A stretch of 64,000 nucleotides of DNA from an uncultured Christensenellaceae bacterium (GCA_910587795.1 CAJUNH010000001.1:186001-250000), one strand, 5' to 3'; shown: positions 8,643 to 16,929, counted from the stretch's first letter. The notes: a model not told the origin generated them from the letters alone. Translations and numbers: made by a program.

Positions 8643-9341
8643 CTATTTTATAATTGTACCGAGTTTTTCGCCTTTTAATACACGTAAGATACCGTCCTTT
8701 TCTTCCATACCTAAAACAACGGATTTAATTCCGTATTCTCTGCACATCGCAATCGCAGTCATATCCATTGCTTTAAGATTATCGGCTATTACTTTATCGT
8801 AAGTAATTTCGTCGTATTTTTTTGCCGAAGAATTAAGTTTTGGGTCGCTATCGTATATGCCGTCGATGTTTTTCATAAAGAAAATCGCATCGGCGTGTAT
8901 TTCGCAAGCGCGCAAGCTTAATGCGGTATCGGTAGAAAAATACGGCAACCCCGTACCGCCGACAAACACAACAAGGTTTCCTTCGTTTAAGTAATTATTT
9001 ACGGTGCGGTACTCGTACTGCTCCACCACCTTGGTTATACCGACAGAGGACACTACTTTGCATTTTACGCCGCAATTTATAAGTGCTTCGCCCAATGTCA
9101 AACCGTTTATAACAGTTGCCAGCATACCGATATTATCGGCAACTGACCGTTCCATTTCCTGACCGGTCCGCCCCCGCCAAATATTGCCTCCGCCGACGAC
9201 AACGCTGGTTTGTACGCCCAATTCGGCAATTTTTTTGAGCTGCAGCGCCAGTTTTTTTACACTATCGCCGTCAATACCGAATTTTCCGCCGCACAAAGAT
9301 TCGCCGCTAACCTTTATAATTATACGTTTATAATTTGTCAT
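8643..9341 (-). CDS. pyrH: UMP kinase
   Basis: Phosphorylates UMP to UDP; bacterial UMP kinases belong to the amino-acid kinase fold and are usually allosterically controlled by GTP and UTP. Start set at 9341 (232 aa, MTNYKRIIIKVSGESL), preceded by GAGGTG; the longer frame adds residues from the terminator region. Motifs: KVSGESLCGGKFGID, VVGGGNIWRG, GTGLPYFSTDTA and AIAMCREYG. It lies between tsf and frr, the normal Firmicutes order rpsB-tsf-pyrH-frr, but separated from tsf by a terminator hairpin. Confidence 0.96.
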   Translation of the reverse strand: MTNYKRIIIKVSGESLCGGKFGIDGDSVKKLALQLKKIAELGVQTSVVVGGGNIWRGRTGQEMERSVADNIGMLATVINGLTLGEALINCGVKCKVVSSVGITKVVEQYEYRTVNNYLNEGNLVVFVGGTGLPYFSTDTALSLRACEIHADAIFFMKNIDGIYDSDPKLNSSAKKYDEITYDKVIADNLKAMDMTAIAMCREYGIKSVVLGMEEKDGILRVLKGEKLGTIIK

Positions 9342-9360
9342 AAGCACCTCGAATATTTTT

Positions 9361-9391
9361 AAAAGAGGGAACAACTAGGCATTGTTCCCTC
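9361..9391 (-). terminator. Rho-independent terminator after tsf
   Basis: Perfect 10-bp stem (GAGGGAACAA / TTGTTCCCTC) with a 7-nt loop, followed on the minus strand by TTTTAAAAAT. It lies 14 nt past the tsf stop and only about 20 nt before the pyrH start, so it either terminates rpsB-tsf or attenuates read-through into pyrH. Confidence 0.85.
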
Positions 9392-9405
9392 AAAAATCGA
9401 CAAAA

Positions 9406-10338
9406 TTATTTAATGTTTTTCATTTGCTCGGCAATTTCGTCAACAAAGTTATCAACGCGCTTTTCAATTCCTTCACCCATTTCGTAACGGATAAATTTCG
9501 TAACGGTAATTTCCGTTCCGGATTTTTTTGCAACGTCGGCAACAACTTGTTTAACTGCAAGAGCCGTGTCTAAAACGTATTCCTGCTCTAATAAGCAAAC
9601 TTCCTTATAATACTTGTGGATACGTCCCTCTACCATCTTTTGGATAACAGCAGCGGGTTTTCCCTCGTTTTGAGCTTGAGCCGTCAAAATTTCACGTTCT
9701 GCTTCCAAAGCCTTAGGATCGCAATCGCCAATACCGATAACTTGAGGTTTGCTTGCTGCAATTTGCATACAAAGATTGTGTGCAAGACCTTGTAAATCGG
9801 CAACTGGTGCTTTACCGCTAAGCTCAATTAAAACGCCGATTTTTCCGCCCATGTGAATGTAGCTGTCAACTACTCCGTCGCCGTTTAAAGCAAATTTAGT
9901 AAAACGACGCAAAGAAATCTTTTCGCCGATAGCCGCCGTTGCTTCTGCAACGAGAACGCTGATGGTTTTAGAGGAATCCGCATAATATTTTTCGTCCGCA
10001 AGAGCCTCTATTGTTGCTGCGTTAGAATGCAAAATATGATTTGCAATGTTATCAACCAAAGCAATAAATTGATCGCTGCGCGCCACAAAGTCAGTTTCGC
10101 AGTTGATTTCTACTGCTACGCCGGTGTGCTTATCTTCTGCAATAACGCATTTTACTAAACCCTCCGCGGCAACGCGGCTTGCTTTTTTAGCTGCGGACGC
10201 CATACCCTTCTCGCGAAGATACTTAACTGCCTCGTCAAAATTTCCGTCGGTTTCGACAAGTGCTTTTTTGCAATCCATCATGCCTACGCCTGTTTGTTCG
10301 CGCAGCTTCATTACGTCTTTACTTGTAAAATTAGCCAT
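9406..10338 (-). CDS. tsf: Elongation factor Ts
   Basis: Guanine-nucleotide exchange factor for EF-Tu. The 310-residue protein begins with the UBA-like motif (LREQTGVGMMDCKKAL) and has EINCETDFVARSDQF, which contacts EF-Tu. Two core subdomains and a C-terminal helix follow. Its start overlaps the rpsB stop by 8 nt, so the two ribosomal-translation genes are coupled. A strong terminator follows. Confidence 0.97.
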   Translation of the reverse strand: MANFTSKDVMKLREQTGVGMMDCKKALVETDGNFDEAVKYLREKGMASAAKKASRVAAEGLVKCVIAEDKHTGVAVEINCETDFVARSDQFIALVDNIANHILHSNAATIEALADEKYYADSSKTISVLVAEATAAIGEKISLRRFTKFALNGDGVVDSYIHMGGKIGVLIELSGKAPVADLQGLAHNLCMQIAASKPQVIGIGDCDPKALEAEREILTAQAQNEGKPAAVIQKMVEGRIHKYYKEVCLLEQEYVLDTALAVKQVVADVAKKSGTEITVTKFIRYEMGEGIEKRVDNFVDEIAEQMKNIK

Positions 10339-11092
10339 TTGTTTCCTCCTCGGCAGCTTCCGCTACGTTAGCTTCCTCTTTTTCCTCGTCTTCGGGAGCG
10401 GTCATAACAACGCCCTCTTTTGCCTCGATAACAGCGCCTGCTATAATTGAAGCGATAACTTTAATTGCGCCGATTGCATCGTCGTTAGCGGGAATTACCA
10501 CATCGACTTGATCGGGATCGCAGTTTGTGTCGACTATTGCAACGATAGGAATATTTAATGCGTGAGCTTCCGCGACCGCAATAGATTCTTTTTTGGGGTC
10601 TACGATAAAGATACAACCGGGCATACCCTTCATATCCTTAATTCCACCCAAGTTAGCCTGCAACTTATCGCGTTCTTCCAAAAGCTTTGCAACTTCTTTT
10701 TTAGGCAATAAGTCAAGTTCTCCTAATTTTTCCATTTGGTTGATATGGTTAAGTCTTTCGATACGCGACTTGATCGTTTTGTAGTTCGTAAGCGTACCGC
10801 CCAACCAACGGTTGTTTACATAAAACATTCCGCAGCGTTCAGCTTCGCTCTTAATAGCTTCCTGAGCTTGCTTTTTAGTGCCGACAAAAAGCACGGGCTT
10901 ACCTGCCGCCGCTATATCGCGGACAAAAGTATATGCAATCTCCGCCAAAGCAACTGTTTGCTGCAAATCGATAATGTGTATATCATTACGTTCCGCATAG
11001 ATATACTTCTTCATTTTGGGGTTCCATCTTCTGGTTTGGTGTCCAAAGTGAACGCCGCTTTCCAAAAGCTGTTTCATAGATACAACTGCCAT
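10331..11092 (-). CDS. rpsB: 30S ribosomal protein S2
   Basis: The 253-residue protein has all the S2 blocks: LLESGVHFGHQTRRWNPKM, YIYAERNDIHIIDLQQT, FVGTKKQAQEAI, RWLGGTLTNYKTI and VDTNCDPD. It ends with an acidic tail (EDEEKEEANVAEAAEEE) that is common in clostridial S2. It is first in the operon with tsf and has a strong promoter and structured leader upstream. Confidence 0.97.
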   Translation of the reverse strand: MAVVSMKQLLESGVHFGHQTRRWNPKMKKYIYAERNDIHIIDLQQTVALAEIAYTFVRDIAAAGKPVLFVGTKKQAQEAIKSEAERCGMFYVNNRWLGGTLTNYKTIKSRIERLNHINQMEKLGELDLLPKKEVAKLLEERDKLQANLGGIKDMKGMPGCIFIVDPKKESIAVAEAHALNIPIVAIVDTNCDPDQVDVVIPANDDAIGAIKVIASIIAGAVIEAKEGVVMTAPEDEEKEEANVAEAAEEETNG

Positions 11093-11213
11093 TTTTCCTT
11101 ATCTCCTTTTTTATCGTTTTTAACCTCTCCGCACCATCCTCTCTGCCCGACACTCGGCGGCAAAACCGAGCACAACGAACAAATACTGCGCGAATGCGAA
11201 TTAAACCTTATAA
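11093..11213 (-). promoter_or_regulatory. rpsB leader with hairpin (candidate S2 autoregulatory leader)
   Basis: The transcript starting at the promoter 11214-11242 carries a GC-rich leader of about 115 nt in otherwise AT-rich DNA. It contains a CTCGG/CCGAG stem-loop (11153-11170) and a conserved-looking purine-rich stretch before the Shine-Dalgarno (AAGGAGATAAGG). S2 operons are often controlled by S2 binding to the leader, so this is a candidate. I could not match it to a specific family. Confidence 0.4.
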
Positions 11214-11242
11214 ATTATAGCACAACACTTTTATTTTTGCAA
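11214..11242 (-). promoter_or_regulatory. Promoter of rpsB-tsf
   Basis: TTGCAA, 17-nt spacer, TATAAT on the minus strand. It is one of the strongest-looking promoters in the window, as expected for a ribosomal-protein operon. The rest of the 339-nt gap toward 11431 holds the htrA ribosome-binding site (GGGAGG) and no gene. Confidence 0.8.
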
Positions 11243-11431
11243 CAAAAATATTTCTACTTTTCACGTTCTTTTTAATGTGTATCATTTTATTATTAGGAAT
11301 TTAATTGATTATTTCATTATAATTTAAGATTATTAAAGTAAACTTAATTAATAAACTTTCCAAATACTGTGTTATTATACAAAGGAACCAAAATTAAAAC
11401 TAAGTCGAACTAATTAACGGGAGGTAAATTT

Positions 11432-12730
11432 ATGAAAAACAAACGGATATATCTTTTTTTAACACTACTACTAATTGCCGTATTTATAACGGTATTTTGC
11501 GCATGCAATAATAACGACACAGAATATATCTCCGCATACGAAATAGCTGTTAAAAACGGCTTTAACGGTACCGAGGAAGAATGGCTAAAACAGTTGCACA
11601 CCACCAACACTGTAGAAAAGACTCCTATTACGTACAATACAAGCGTTGACAGCGCACACGACGTGTCGGTTGCGGCTAATATCGGGCTTAAATCTGCCGT
11701 ATCAATCTACTGCACACATACCATAATAACAAATTCCTGGTTCGGTCAACCGCAAACGAAGCAAGCGCAATCGGCGGGATCGGGAGTAATATACAGTTTG
11801 GAAGATAACGGTTCGGCATATATAATAACAAACCATCACGTCGTTTACGAAAACTCAAATAATACCTCAAACCATATAAGCGACGACATTAAAGTGTTTT
11901 TATACGGAATGGAAGGTAATGGATATGCAATCCCTGCTACGTATGTGGGAGGTTCTCTTAATTACGATATTGCAGTATTAAGGATAGAAAACAGTGTCGT
12001 ACTAAAAAAATCTATCGATGCGCGCACCGTAGCCGCCGTAGAGATTGCCGATTCCAACAACGTCCGTCCGGGACAGTTGTCTATTGCAATCGGCAATCCC
12101 GAAGCGGAAGGAATATCTGTAACCAGCGGTATTGTAAGCGTTGATTCCGAATATATAGATATGACGGCGGTAGACAACCGTACAAAAATATCGTTACGCG
12201 TAATACGTACCGATACAGCCGTAAACAGCGGCAACTCGGGAGGCGGATTATTTGACGATACGGGTAGACTGATAGGTATAGTCAACGCAAAGTCCGGCGA
12301 AGAAAACGTAGAAAATATTGCATACGCTATACCCAGCAACGTTGCACGCGCTATTGCGGACAATATTATATATTACAGTCCGCTTATGAACAAACAATGC
12401 GTTATGCGCGTTCTGCTTAATGTAACAGTACAGACAAGCGGTTTATCCACAACACTTAGTGAAGAAGACGGATTTATAAATAAAATAGAGCAGGTTACAA
12501 TTGCATCTATTATGGACGGCAGTATTGTAAAAGACAAACTTGAGATAGGAGATATAATTAACAGCATTACAATAGGCGATAAAACCACGCAAATCACACG
12601 TCAATATATGTTTATCGACGCACTATTAGACGCACGCGTCGGCAGCGATGTAAAAATCGGTTACACCCGTAACGGACAGCAGGAAACTGCCACTATCACT
12701 ATTACACAGGATTGCCTAGCAGAATATTAA
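11432..12730 (+). CDS. HtrA/DegP-type serine protease, probable lipoprotein
   Basis: Surface protein-quality-control protease. A hydrophobic signal (residues 6-22) ends in a lipobox-like FCAC with Cys25 as likely lipidation site. Next comes a short SAYEIAVKNGFNGTEEEWLKQL motif seen in many surface and tail proteins. The trypsin-like domain follows with His136 (TNHHVV), Asp179 (NYDIAVLRI) and Ser269 (NSGNSGGGLFD). The C-terminal 110 residues form one PDZ-like domain (KLEIGDIINSITIGDK). It is preceded by GGGAGG and transcribed alone on the plus strand. The lipoprotein anchor instead of the usual single membrane helix is unusual. Confidence 0.88.
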   Translation: MKNKRIYLFLTLLLIAVFITVFCACNNNDTEYISAYEIAVKNGFNGTEEEWLKQLHTTNTVEKTPITYNTSVDSAHDVSVAANIGLKSAVSIYCTHTIITNSWFGQPQTKQAQSAGSGVIYSLEDNGSAYIITNHHVVYENSNNTSNHISDDIKVFLYGMEGNGYAIPATYVGGSLNYDIAVLRIENSVVLKKSIDARTVAAVEIADSNNVRPGQLSIAIGNPEAEGISVTSGIVSVDSEYIDMTAVDNRTKISLRVIRTDTAVNSGNSGGGLFDDTGRLIGIVNAKSGEENVENIAYAIPSNVARAIADNIIYYSPLMNKQCVMRVLLNVTVQTSGLSTTLSEEDGFINKIEQVTIASIMDGSIVKDKLEIGDIINSITIGDKTTQITRQYMFIDALLDARVGSDVKIGYTRNGQQETATITITQDCLAEY

Positions 12731-12881
12731 TTTAAGTCGATTAATAAAAGATTTGCCGTTATTGCTGTAACGGTTTCTGTATTTTTGACTAGCGATCATT
12801 TTACATATACGCTATGTTATTATTGCCGTAACGTTCAAATACAACAAATATCCATCTATTCTATTTTAAACACATAATTAA

Positions 12882-12907
12882 AAGCCAACGCTAAATAGCG
12901 CTGGCTT
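12882..12907. terminator. Bidirectional terminator between htrA-like gene and DUF1292 gene
   Basis: Stem AAGCCA-ACGCT / AGCGC-TGGCTT with a 4-nt loop. T-rich tracts lie on both sides (TTAATTTTT on plus, TTTTAATTATG on minus). It separates the convergent gene pair ending at 12730 and 12922. Confidence 0.8.
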
Positions 12908-12921
12908 AATTTTTGAAAAAA

Positions 12922-13302
12922 TCAGTCTTCGTCGCGGTGATGATGACATTCGCAGTCGGGATCGTCGCAATCGTCTGCCATAGCGATTTGTTCTTCCAAT
13001 TTTTTAAATAAAATTTCGTACAAATCGTCATCGATAGGAATCAAGTTAAAATAACCTTCGCCGTCGTCCTCTACTTCTTCAAGCTCAAAAATCTCGATCA
13101 TAGGCTCGTCGGTATCTTCGGCTTGCTGCAAATATGCATATTCCTTTCCCTCGTGTTCCAAAGTTGCAATGTGATAAAAAGGAATTTCCTTCCCGTCCTC
13201 GTCCTCTAACATTATTACATCTTCTTCCATATCGCAACCGCAGTCGCAATCATGATCGTGATCGTGTCCGCAATCACAAGTCTTTTTAGTTTCGTCAGCC
13301 AT
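12922..13302 (-). CDS. DUF1292 (YrzB) family protein with Cys/His-rich tails
   Basis: The middle of this 126-aa protein (EEDVIMLEDEDGKEIPFYHI to NLIPIDDDLYEILFKKLEEQ) is a standard DUF1292 domain, normally a small acidic protein of unknown function encoded beside ruvX. Here it is flanked by an N-terminal segment rich in Cys, His and Asp (CDCGHDHDHDCDCGCD) and a C-terminal CDDPDCECHHH tail, both plausible metal-binding sequences. Start at 13302 is chosen for the GGAGGTAAAAACT site. It lies 18 nt after ruvX in the same operon. Confidence 0.85.
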   Translation of the reverse strand: MADETKKTCDCGHDHDHDCDCGCDMEEDVIMLEDEDGKEIPFYHIATLEHEGKEYAYLQQAEDTDEPMIEIFELEEVEDDGEGYFNLIPIDDDLYEILFKKLEEQIAMADDCDDPDCECHHHRDED

Positions 13303-13320
13303 AGTTTTTACCTCCAAAAT

Positions 13321-13737
13321 TTATCTTTTACTATCCAAATAATTTTGTAAAATTATTGTTGCAGCCACTTTGTCGATCACTTTCTTACGGTCTTCTCTGC
13401 GGACGTTTCCCTGAATAAGCGTCCGTTCTGCCGATAACGTCGTAAAGCGTTCGTCAAGATATTTAACGGGAATGTCCGTAAGGCTAATAAGCACATCTAT
13501 AAATTCGCGCGTTTTACGTGTTTGTTCGTTCTCGTTTCCGTTCAATCCCAAAGGTAAACCCGATACAAACAACGTTACATCGCGGCTGTTAGCAAGCTCT
13601 ACAATGTATTTTGCGTCCTTATTGATGTCGCCTTTTCTTGTATACGTTTCCAACGGGTTGGCAATTATACCCATAGGATCCGATACGGCGATGCCTATGC
13701 GTACGTCGCCAACGTCCAATGCCATTATTCTGCCCAT
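13321..13737 (-). CDS. ruvX: Putative pre-16S rRNA nuclease / Holliday-junction resolvase-like RuvX (YqgF)
   Basis: RNase H-fold enzyme linked to 16S 5'-end maturation. The 138-aa product has MALDVGDVRIGIAVSDPMGI with the first catalytic Asp, FVSGLPLGLNGNE, KYLDERFTTLSAE with the catalytic Glu, and a C-terminal DKVAATIILQ motif with Asp. The family N-terminus aligns with the first ATG. That ATG lies only 9 nt after a TATAAT box, so the mRNA should have essentially no leader. It is followed by the DUF1292 gene. Confidence 0.93.
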   Translation of the reverse strand: MGRIMALDVGDVRIGIAVSDPMGIIANPLETYTRKGDINKDAKYIVELANSRDVTLFVSGLPLGLNGNENEQTRKTREFIDVLISLTDIPVKYLDERFTTLSAERTLIQGNVRREDRKKVIDKVAATIILQNYLDSKR

Positions 13738-13746
13738 AGTAACGAT

Positions 13747-13776
13747 ATTATAACACAGATTGTATTACAATTACAA
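13747..13776 (-). promoter_or_regulatory. Promoter of ruvX, predicted leaderless
   Basis: TTGTAA, 18 nt, TATAAT on the minus strand. The last base of the -10 box is 9 nt from the ruvX ATG and there is no Shine-Dalgarno, so transcription should begin within 0-3 nt of the start codon. Confidence 0.65.
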
Positions 13777-13899
13777 TACATTTAAAACAAAATAATTTAA
13801 AACAGAAAAAAAGTTTAAAATTTTATCGGCAGAAAAACTTAAATTATATAAAATCATATTGCTACCCGCATTTTTTATTGCAAATGTTTGCAACAAAAC

Positions 13900-13919
13900 A
13901 ACCCGCCGCGCGGCGGATT
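13900..13919 (-). terminator. Terminator after small membrane protein gene
   Basis: GC-rich perfect stem (CCGCC-GCGC-GGCGG core, extended by AT pairs), followed on the minus strand by TTGTTTTGTT. It is just past the stop of the 40-aa gene. Confidence 0.7.
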
Positions 13920-13923
13920 GCGT

Positions 13924-14046
13924 TTAGTCAATAATGTCCTTAACTTTCTTTTTGCCCTTTTTTACAACACTTTTAACTTGCGGAATTTCGCCGATTAACA
14001 TTCCTGCAACAGCGCCGAGAGCCATGCTTATTAAAATCTTTTTCAT
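13924..14046 (-). CDS. 40-aa small membrane protein
   Basis: A short gene with a strong GGAGGACAAA site before its ATG. The product starts MKKILISMALGAVAGMLIGE, a single hydrophobic helix with glycine-zipper character. A strongly basic tail follows (KSVVKKGKKKVKD). This resembles the short YtxH/DUF-type one-helix proteins but is too small to assign. It has its own terminator, supporting a real monocistronic gene. Upstream 14047-14211 holds no recognisable feature. Confidence 0.6.
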   Translation of the reverse strand: MKKILISMALGAVAGMLIGEIPQVKSVVKKGKKKVKDIID

Positions 14047-14211
14047 TTTGTCCTCCATATATCTTATTTTTACCGATAGTTTGCTTAATTATTTATAAAA
14101 TTATTCCATTGCGCATACGAATTAAAATAATATTGTACATTTGTATCGTATGTGATATAATTTTTTAATCTAATAACAAAACAAAGTAAAAACGGAAACT
14201 ATATAATAATA

Positions 14212-14672
14212 GAAAAAATAGAAACGAAAAGACTTGTAATTAGAAAATTCAGCGATAAAGATATTGACGGTCTATATAAGCTTTTATCCAATGAACAAGT
14301 TATGCGTTATATCGAAAAAACGTATACTTTTGATCAAAAGCTGTCGTTTCTTAAAAGTATGCACTGACAATCACTCCTTCTATTTTTGCCGTTGATAATA
14401 AAGACGGTAATTTTGTAGGATATATCATATATCATCCATACGATACAAATTCTTATGAGATTGGCTGGATATTACATCAAAAATTTTGGAATAAAGGCTA
14501 TGCGCAAGAATTAATGAAAAAAATAATTGAAAATGCAAAGAAAATAGCAGATAAGTTAATTATAGAGTGCGACGAAAAATAAGAGATATCAATAAAAATT
14601 GCAAGGCGTAAGAACTTTAAACTAATTAGAACCGAAAGCAGCTGTAAAATTTTTGAGTTAAATTTAAAGTAG
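14212..14672 (+). pseudogene. Decayed GNAT-family N-acetyltransferase
   Basis: Reading from 14212 gives a typical GNAT start (IETKRLVIRKFSDKDIDGLY) that hits a TGA at 14365. From 14364 the shifted frame continues the family sequence (FVGYIIYHPYD, YEIGWILHQKFWNKGYAQEL, the acetyl-CoA-binding region). That frame then meets an in-frame TAA in the GNAT motif near 14580 before running on to 14672. No ATG starts the frame; an ATA stands where one would be expected. It therefore has a lost start, one frameshift and one nonsense change: a dead gene. Confidence 0.85.
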
Positions 14673-14750
14673 AGATTAATACTGTTTGAATTTAAAACAA
14701 AAATGAGCATATAAGAAATGTTCACTCTACTATCTTTACTACAAAAATAA

Positions 14751-14795
14751 AAAACTCCCTGCGTTTAAACTATGCCGCTACCGCAAGGAGTTTTT
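14751..14795 (-). terminator. Terminator of isc operon
   Basis: Stem ACTCC-TGCG / CGCA-GGAGT with an 18-nt loop, flanked on the minus strand by a T6 run. It is 3 nt downstream of the iscU stop. Confidence 0.8.
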
Positions 14796-14798
14796 ATA

Positions 14799-15203
14799 TT
14801 AAACATATTCTATTTTATTTTTGTCTGTCGATTTATTATTTTTCTTTGCGCGATAGTCTTCTATCGCTTTTTTAATTGCCTCTTCCGCCAAAACGGAACA
14901 ATGGATTTTTTGCGGAGGAAGTCCTTCCAAGTATTCAACCACTTTAGCGTTTGTAACTTTTAAAGCTTCCTCAACAGTCATGCCTATAATCATTTGAGTA
15001 GCCGTAGAACTAGTCGCAATAGCCGCAGCGCAACCGAACGTTTGAAATTTGGCGTCAAAAATTACGTCGTTTTCTATCTTTAATGTTATTTTCATTATAT
15101 CGCCGCATGTGGCGTTGCCGACCATTCCCTCTCCGTCGGCATTTTCTATTATACCTACGTTTTGCGGATTTGCAAAAGCGTCCAACACTTTTTGATTATA
15201 CAT
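14799..15203 (-). CDS. iscU: Iron-sulfur cluster assembly scaffold IscU/NifU-like
   Basis: Scaffold on which IscS-delivered sulfur and iron are built into Fe-S clusters. The 134-aa protein has the three ligand cysteines, Cys33 (NATCGDIM, with Asp35), Cys58 (FGCAAAIATSS) and Cys102 (IHCSVLAEEAI), and a lysine-rich tail. It overlaps iscS by 8 nt. Together with iscR and iscS this is a minimal ISC operon rather than a SUF operon. Confidence 0.95.
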   Translation of the reverse strand: MYNQKVLDAFANPQNVGIIENADGEGMVGNATCGDIMKITLKIENDVIFDAKFQTFGCAAAIATSSTATQMIIGMTVEEALKVTNAKVVEYLEGLPPQKIHCSVLAEEAIKKAIEDYRAKKNNKSTDKNKIEYV

Positions 15204-16377
15204 TGTAAGTTCCTCCCGTTTTAAGGTTAAATAGCGGCGACATTGCGCGTAATTTGGATATTGTATCTACAAGAATATTAACGGCATAATCTACTTCTTC
15301 CATAGTGTTGTCCTTGCCGAAAGAAAACCTGATTGAACCGTGCGATACTTCTATCGGCACGCCCATAGCAAGTAAAACGTGCGACGGATCCAAGCTTCCG
15401 CTGCTGCACGCAGAACCGCTGGAAACTGCCACGCCGTTTCTGTCCATTAACATTAATATGCCCTCGCCTTCAATAAATTCAAAACTGAAATTTGCAATCG
15501 AAGGCACACAGCTTGTACGGTTTCCGTTAAAGCGAACATACGGTATTTCTGCAATAACCCTATCTATAAAACGGTTACACAGTAAAGCAATTTTAGCGTT
15601 GTTTTCCGCCATTTCTTCCGTTGCTATCTGCAATGCCTTTGCCATACCTACTACCAGCGGAGTATTAGTCGTTCCTCCGCGCTGAGAGCGTTCCTGTCCG
15701 CCTCCGCAAATAAGTTTGTCCAGCTTTATGCCGTTACGGATATACAGTGCGCCTACTCCCTTAGGTCCGTAAAATTTATGCGCAGACATCGATAGCAAAT
15801 CTATGCCTAAATCCTTAACGTTAATTTTTATATACGGCATAGCCTGCACGCAGTCGCTGTGAAATAACGCACCGTGCGCATGGGCAACGGCGGCAAGTTC
15901 GCGTATGGGCTGAATTGTACCCACTTCGTTATTAACGTACATAACCGATACTAACGTTGTTTTGTCGTCAATAGCTTTTTCCAAATCGGCTGCATTTACA
16001 AGACCTGTGGCATCCACGGGCAATCTGGTAACTTTAAAGCCGTTATTTTCCAACCAGTCTGCAGCATTAAGTATTGCGTGATGTTCAATCGACGAGATTA
16101 TTATATGATTTCCCTTAGCTCTGTTATGCAGCGCTGCGCCTTTTAAAGCCCAATTATCCGCTTCGGTACCGCTGCCGGTAAAATACAATTCGTTAGATTT
16201 ACAGCCTATTAAATCAGCAATTGTATCGCGGGCGTTTGCAACTGCGTTTGCCGTATCGCGTCCGTAAAAATGCTGACTGTCGGCATTGCCGAATTCCTGT
16301 GTAAAAAACGGCAGCATTGCTTCTACCACGCGCTTATCGCAAGGGGTTGTCGCCGCATGATCTATATATATATGCAT
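15196..16377 (-). CDS. iscS: Cysteine desulfurase IscS/NifS
   Basis: PLP enzyme that moves sulfur from cysteine to IscU. The 393-aa sequence has the internal-aldimine Lys201 in SMSAHKFYGPKG, the substrate/PLP motif SSIEHHAIL and the persulfide Cys324 in SSGSACSSGS, a loop with the tandem-Cys-Ser pattern of group I desulfurases. It lies 14 nt after iscR and overlaps iscU. Confidence 0.95.
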   Translation of the reverse strand: MHIYIDHAATTPCDKRVVEAMLPFFTQEFGNADSQHFYGRDTANAVANARDTIADLIGCKSNELYFTGSGTEADNWALKGAALHNRAKGNHIIISSIEHHAILNAADWLENNGFKVTRLPVDATGLVNAADLEKAIDDKTTLVSVMYVNNEVGTIQPIRELAAVAHAHGALFHSDCVQAMPYIKINVKDLGIDLLSMSAHKFYGPKGVGALYIRNGIKLDKLICGGGQERSQRGGTTNTPLVVGMAKALQIATEEMAENNAKIALLCNRFIDRVIAEIPYVRFNGNRTSCVPSIANFSFEFIEGEGILMLMDRNGVAVSSGSACSSGSLDPSHVLLAMGVPIEVSHGSIRFSFGKDNTMEEVDYAVNILVDTISKLRAMSPLFNLKTGGTYNV

Positions 16378-16391
16378 ATAAATTTCTCCCG

Positions 16392-16796
16392 TTAAACTCT
16401 GTCCTCGGCAAGTTGCGTCAACGATATGGTGTCGAGGTAGTTATTTATATTTTCGTACAGCTTTGCCCAAAGATTGTGCGAAACGCAATTACATTTGCCT
16501 GCGCAATCCTTATGCAAGCAGTCGACAATCTCCAAGTTATCTTCTACGGCGCGCAAAATTTGTCCCACGGTAATATTTTCCGGATTATCGGTTAGCTTAT
16601 AACCTCCGCCTGCCCCGCGTATAGACCGGACAATATCTGCCTTTTTCATTAACGCTATAATTTGTTCTAAATATTTTTCGGTAACACCGGTGGATTGCGC
16701 TAAACTTGCCACCGTTACGATATTCTGCTGTCGGTACGACTTTGCAAGTTCTACCGCAACGTATAAGCCGTATCGTGCCTTAGACGACATTTTCAT
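16392..16796 (-). CDS. iscR: Rrf2-family Fe-S sensing repressor IscR
   Basis: The N-terminal winged helix (KMSSKARYGLYVAVELA, with VTEKYLEQIIALMKKADIV) is typical of Rrf2 regulators. Cys93, Cys98 and Cys104 in DCLHKDCAGKCNC correspond to the three [2Fe-2S] ligands of IscR, with an extra Cys102. Being first in the iscR-iscS-iscU operon, it should repress its own operon when clusters are plentiful. An inverted repeat lies just upstream of its start. Confidence 0.92.
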   Translation of the reverse strand: MKMSSKARYGLYVAVELAKSYRQQNIVTVASLAQSTGVTEKYLEQIIALMKKADIVRSIRGAGGGYKLTDNPENITVGQILRAVEDNLEIVDCLHKDCAGKCNCVSHNLWAKLYENINNYLDTISLTQLAEDRV

Positions 16797-16800
16797 TTTT

Positions 16801-16854
16801 TAATTCCTACCAAATTACTAGGATTAGTTTACTACGATTATACGCAAATGTCAA
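16801..16854 (-). promoter_or_regulatory. isc operon promoter and candidate IscR operator
   Basis: TTGACA (16849-16854), 17 nt, TAAACT (16826-16831) on the minus strand. Just downstream, 16801-16826 is an imperfect inverted repeat with arms TAATCCTA / TAGGAATTA around an AT-rich centre. It covers the transcription start and the leader down to a few bases before the iscR ATG. The location suits autoregulation by IscR; the binding itself is inference. Confidence 0.6.
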
Positions 16855-16900
16855 CCTTTTAACACACTTTAAAATACTTTCCTTTTAAAATAAAAAAAAA

Positions 16901-16929
16901 CAATATCAACGTTAAAAGCGTTAATATCG
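16901..16929 (-). terminator. Terminator after trxA
   Basis: Stem GATATTAACGC / AACGTTGATATT (minor mismatches) followed on the minus strand by nine Ts. It ends the long comM-to-trxA operon and insulates iscR. Confidence 0.8.
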
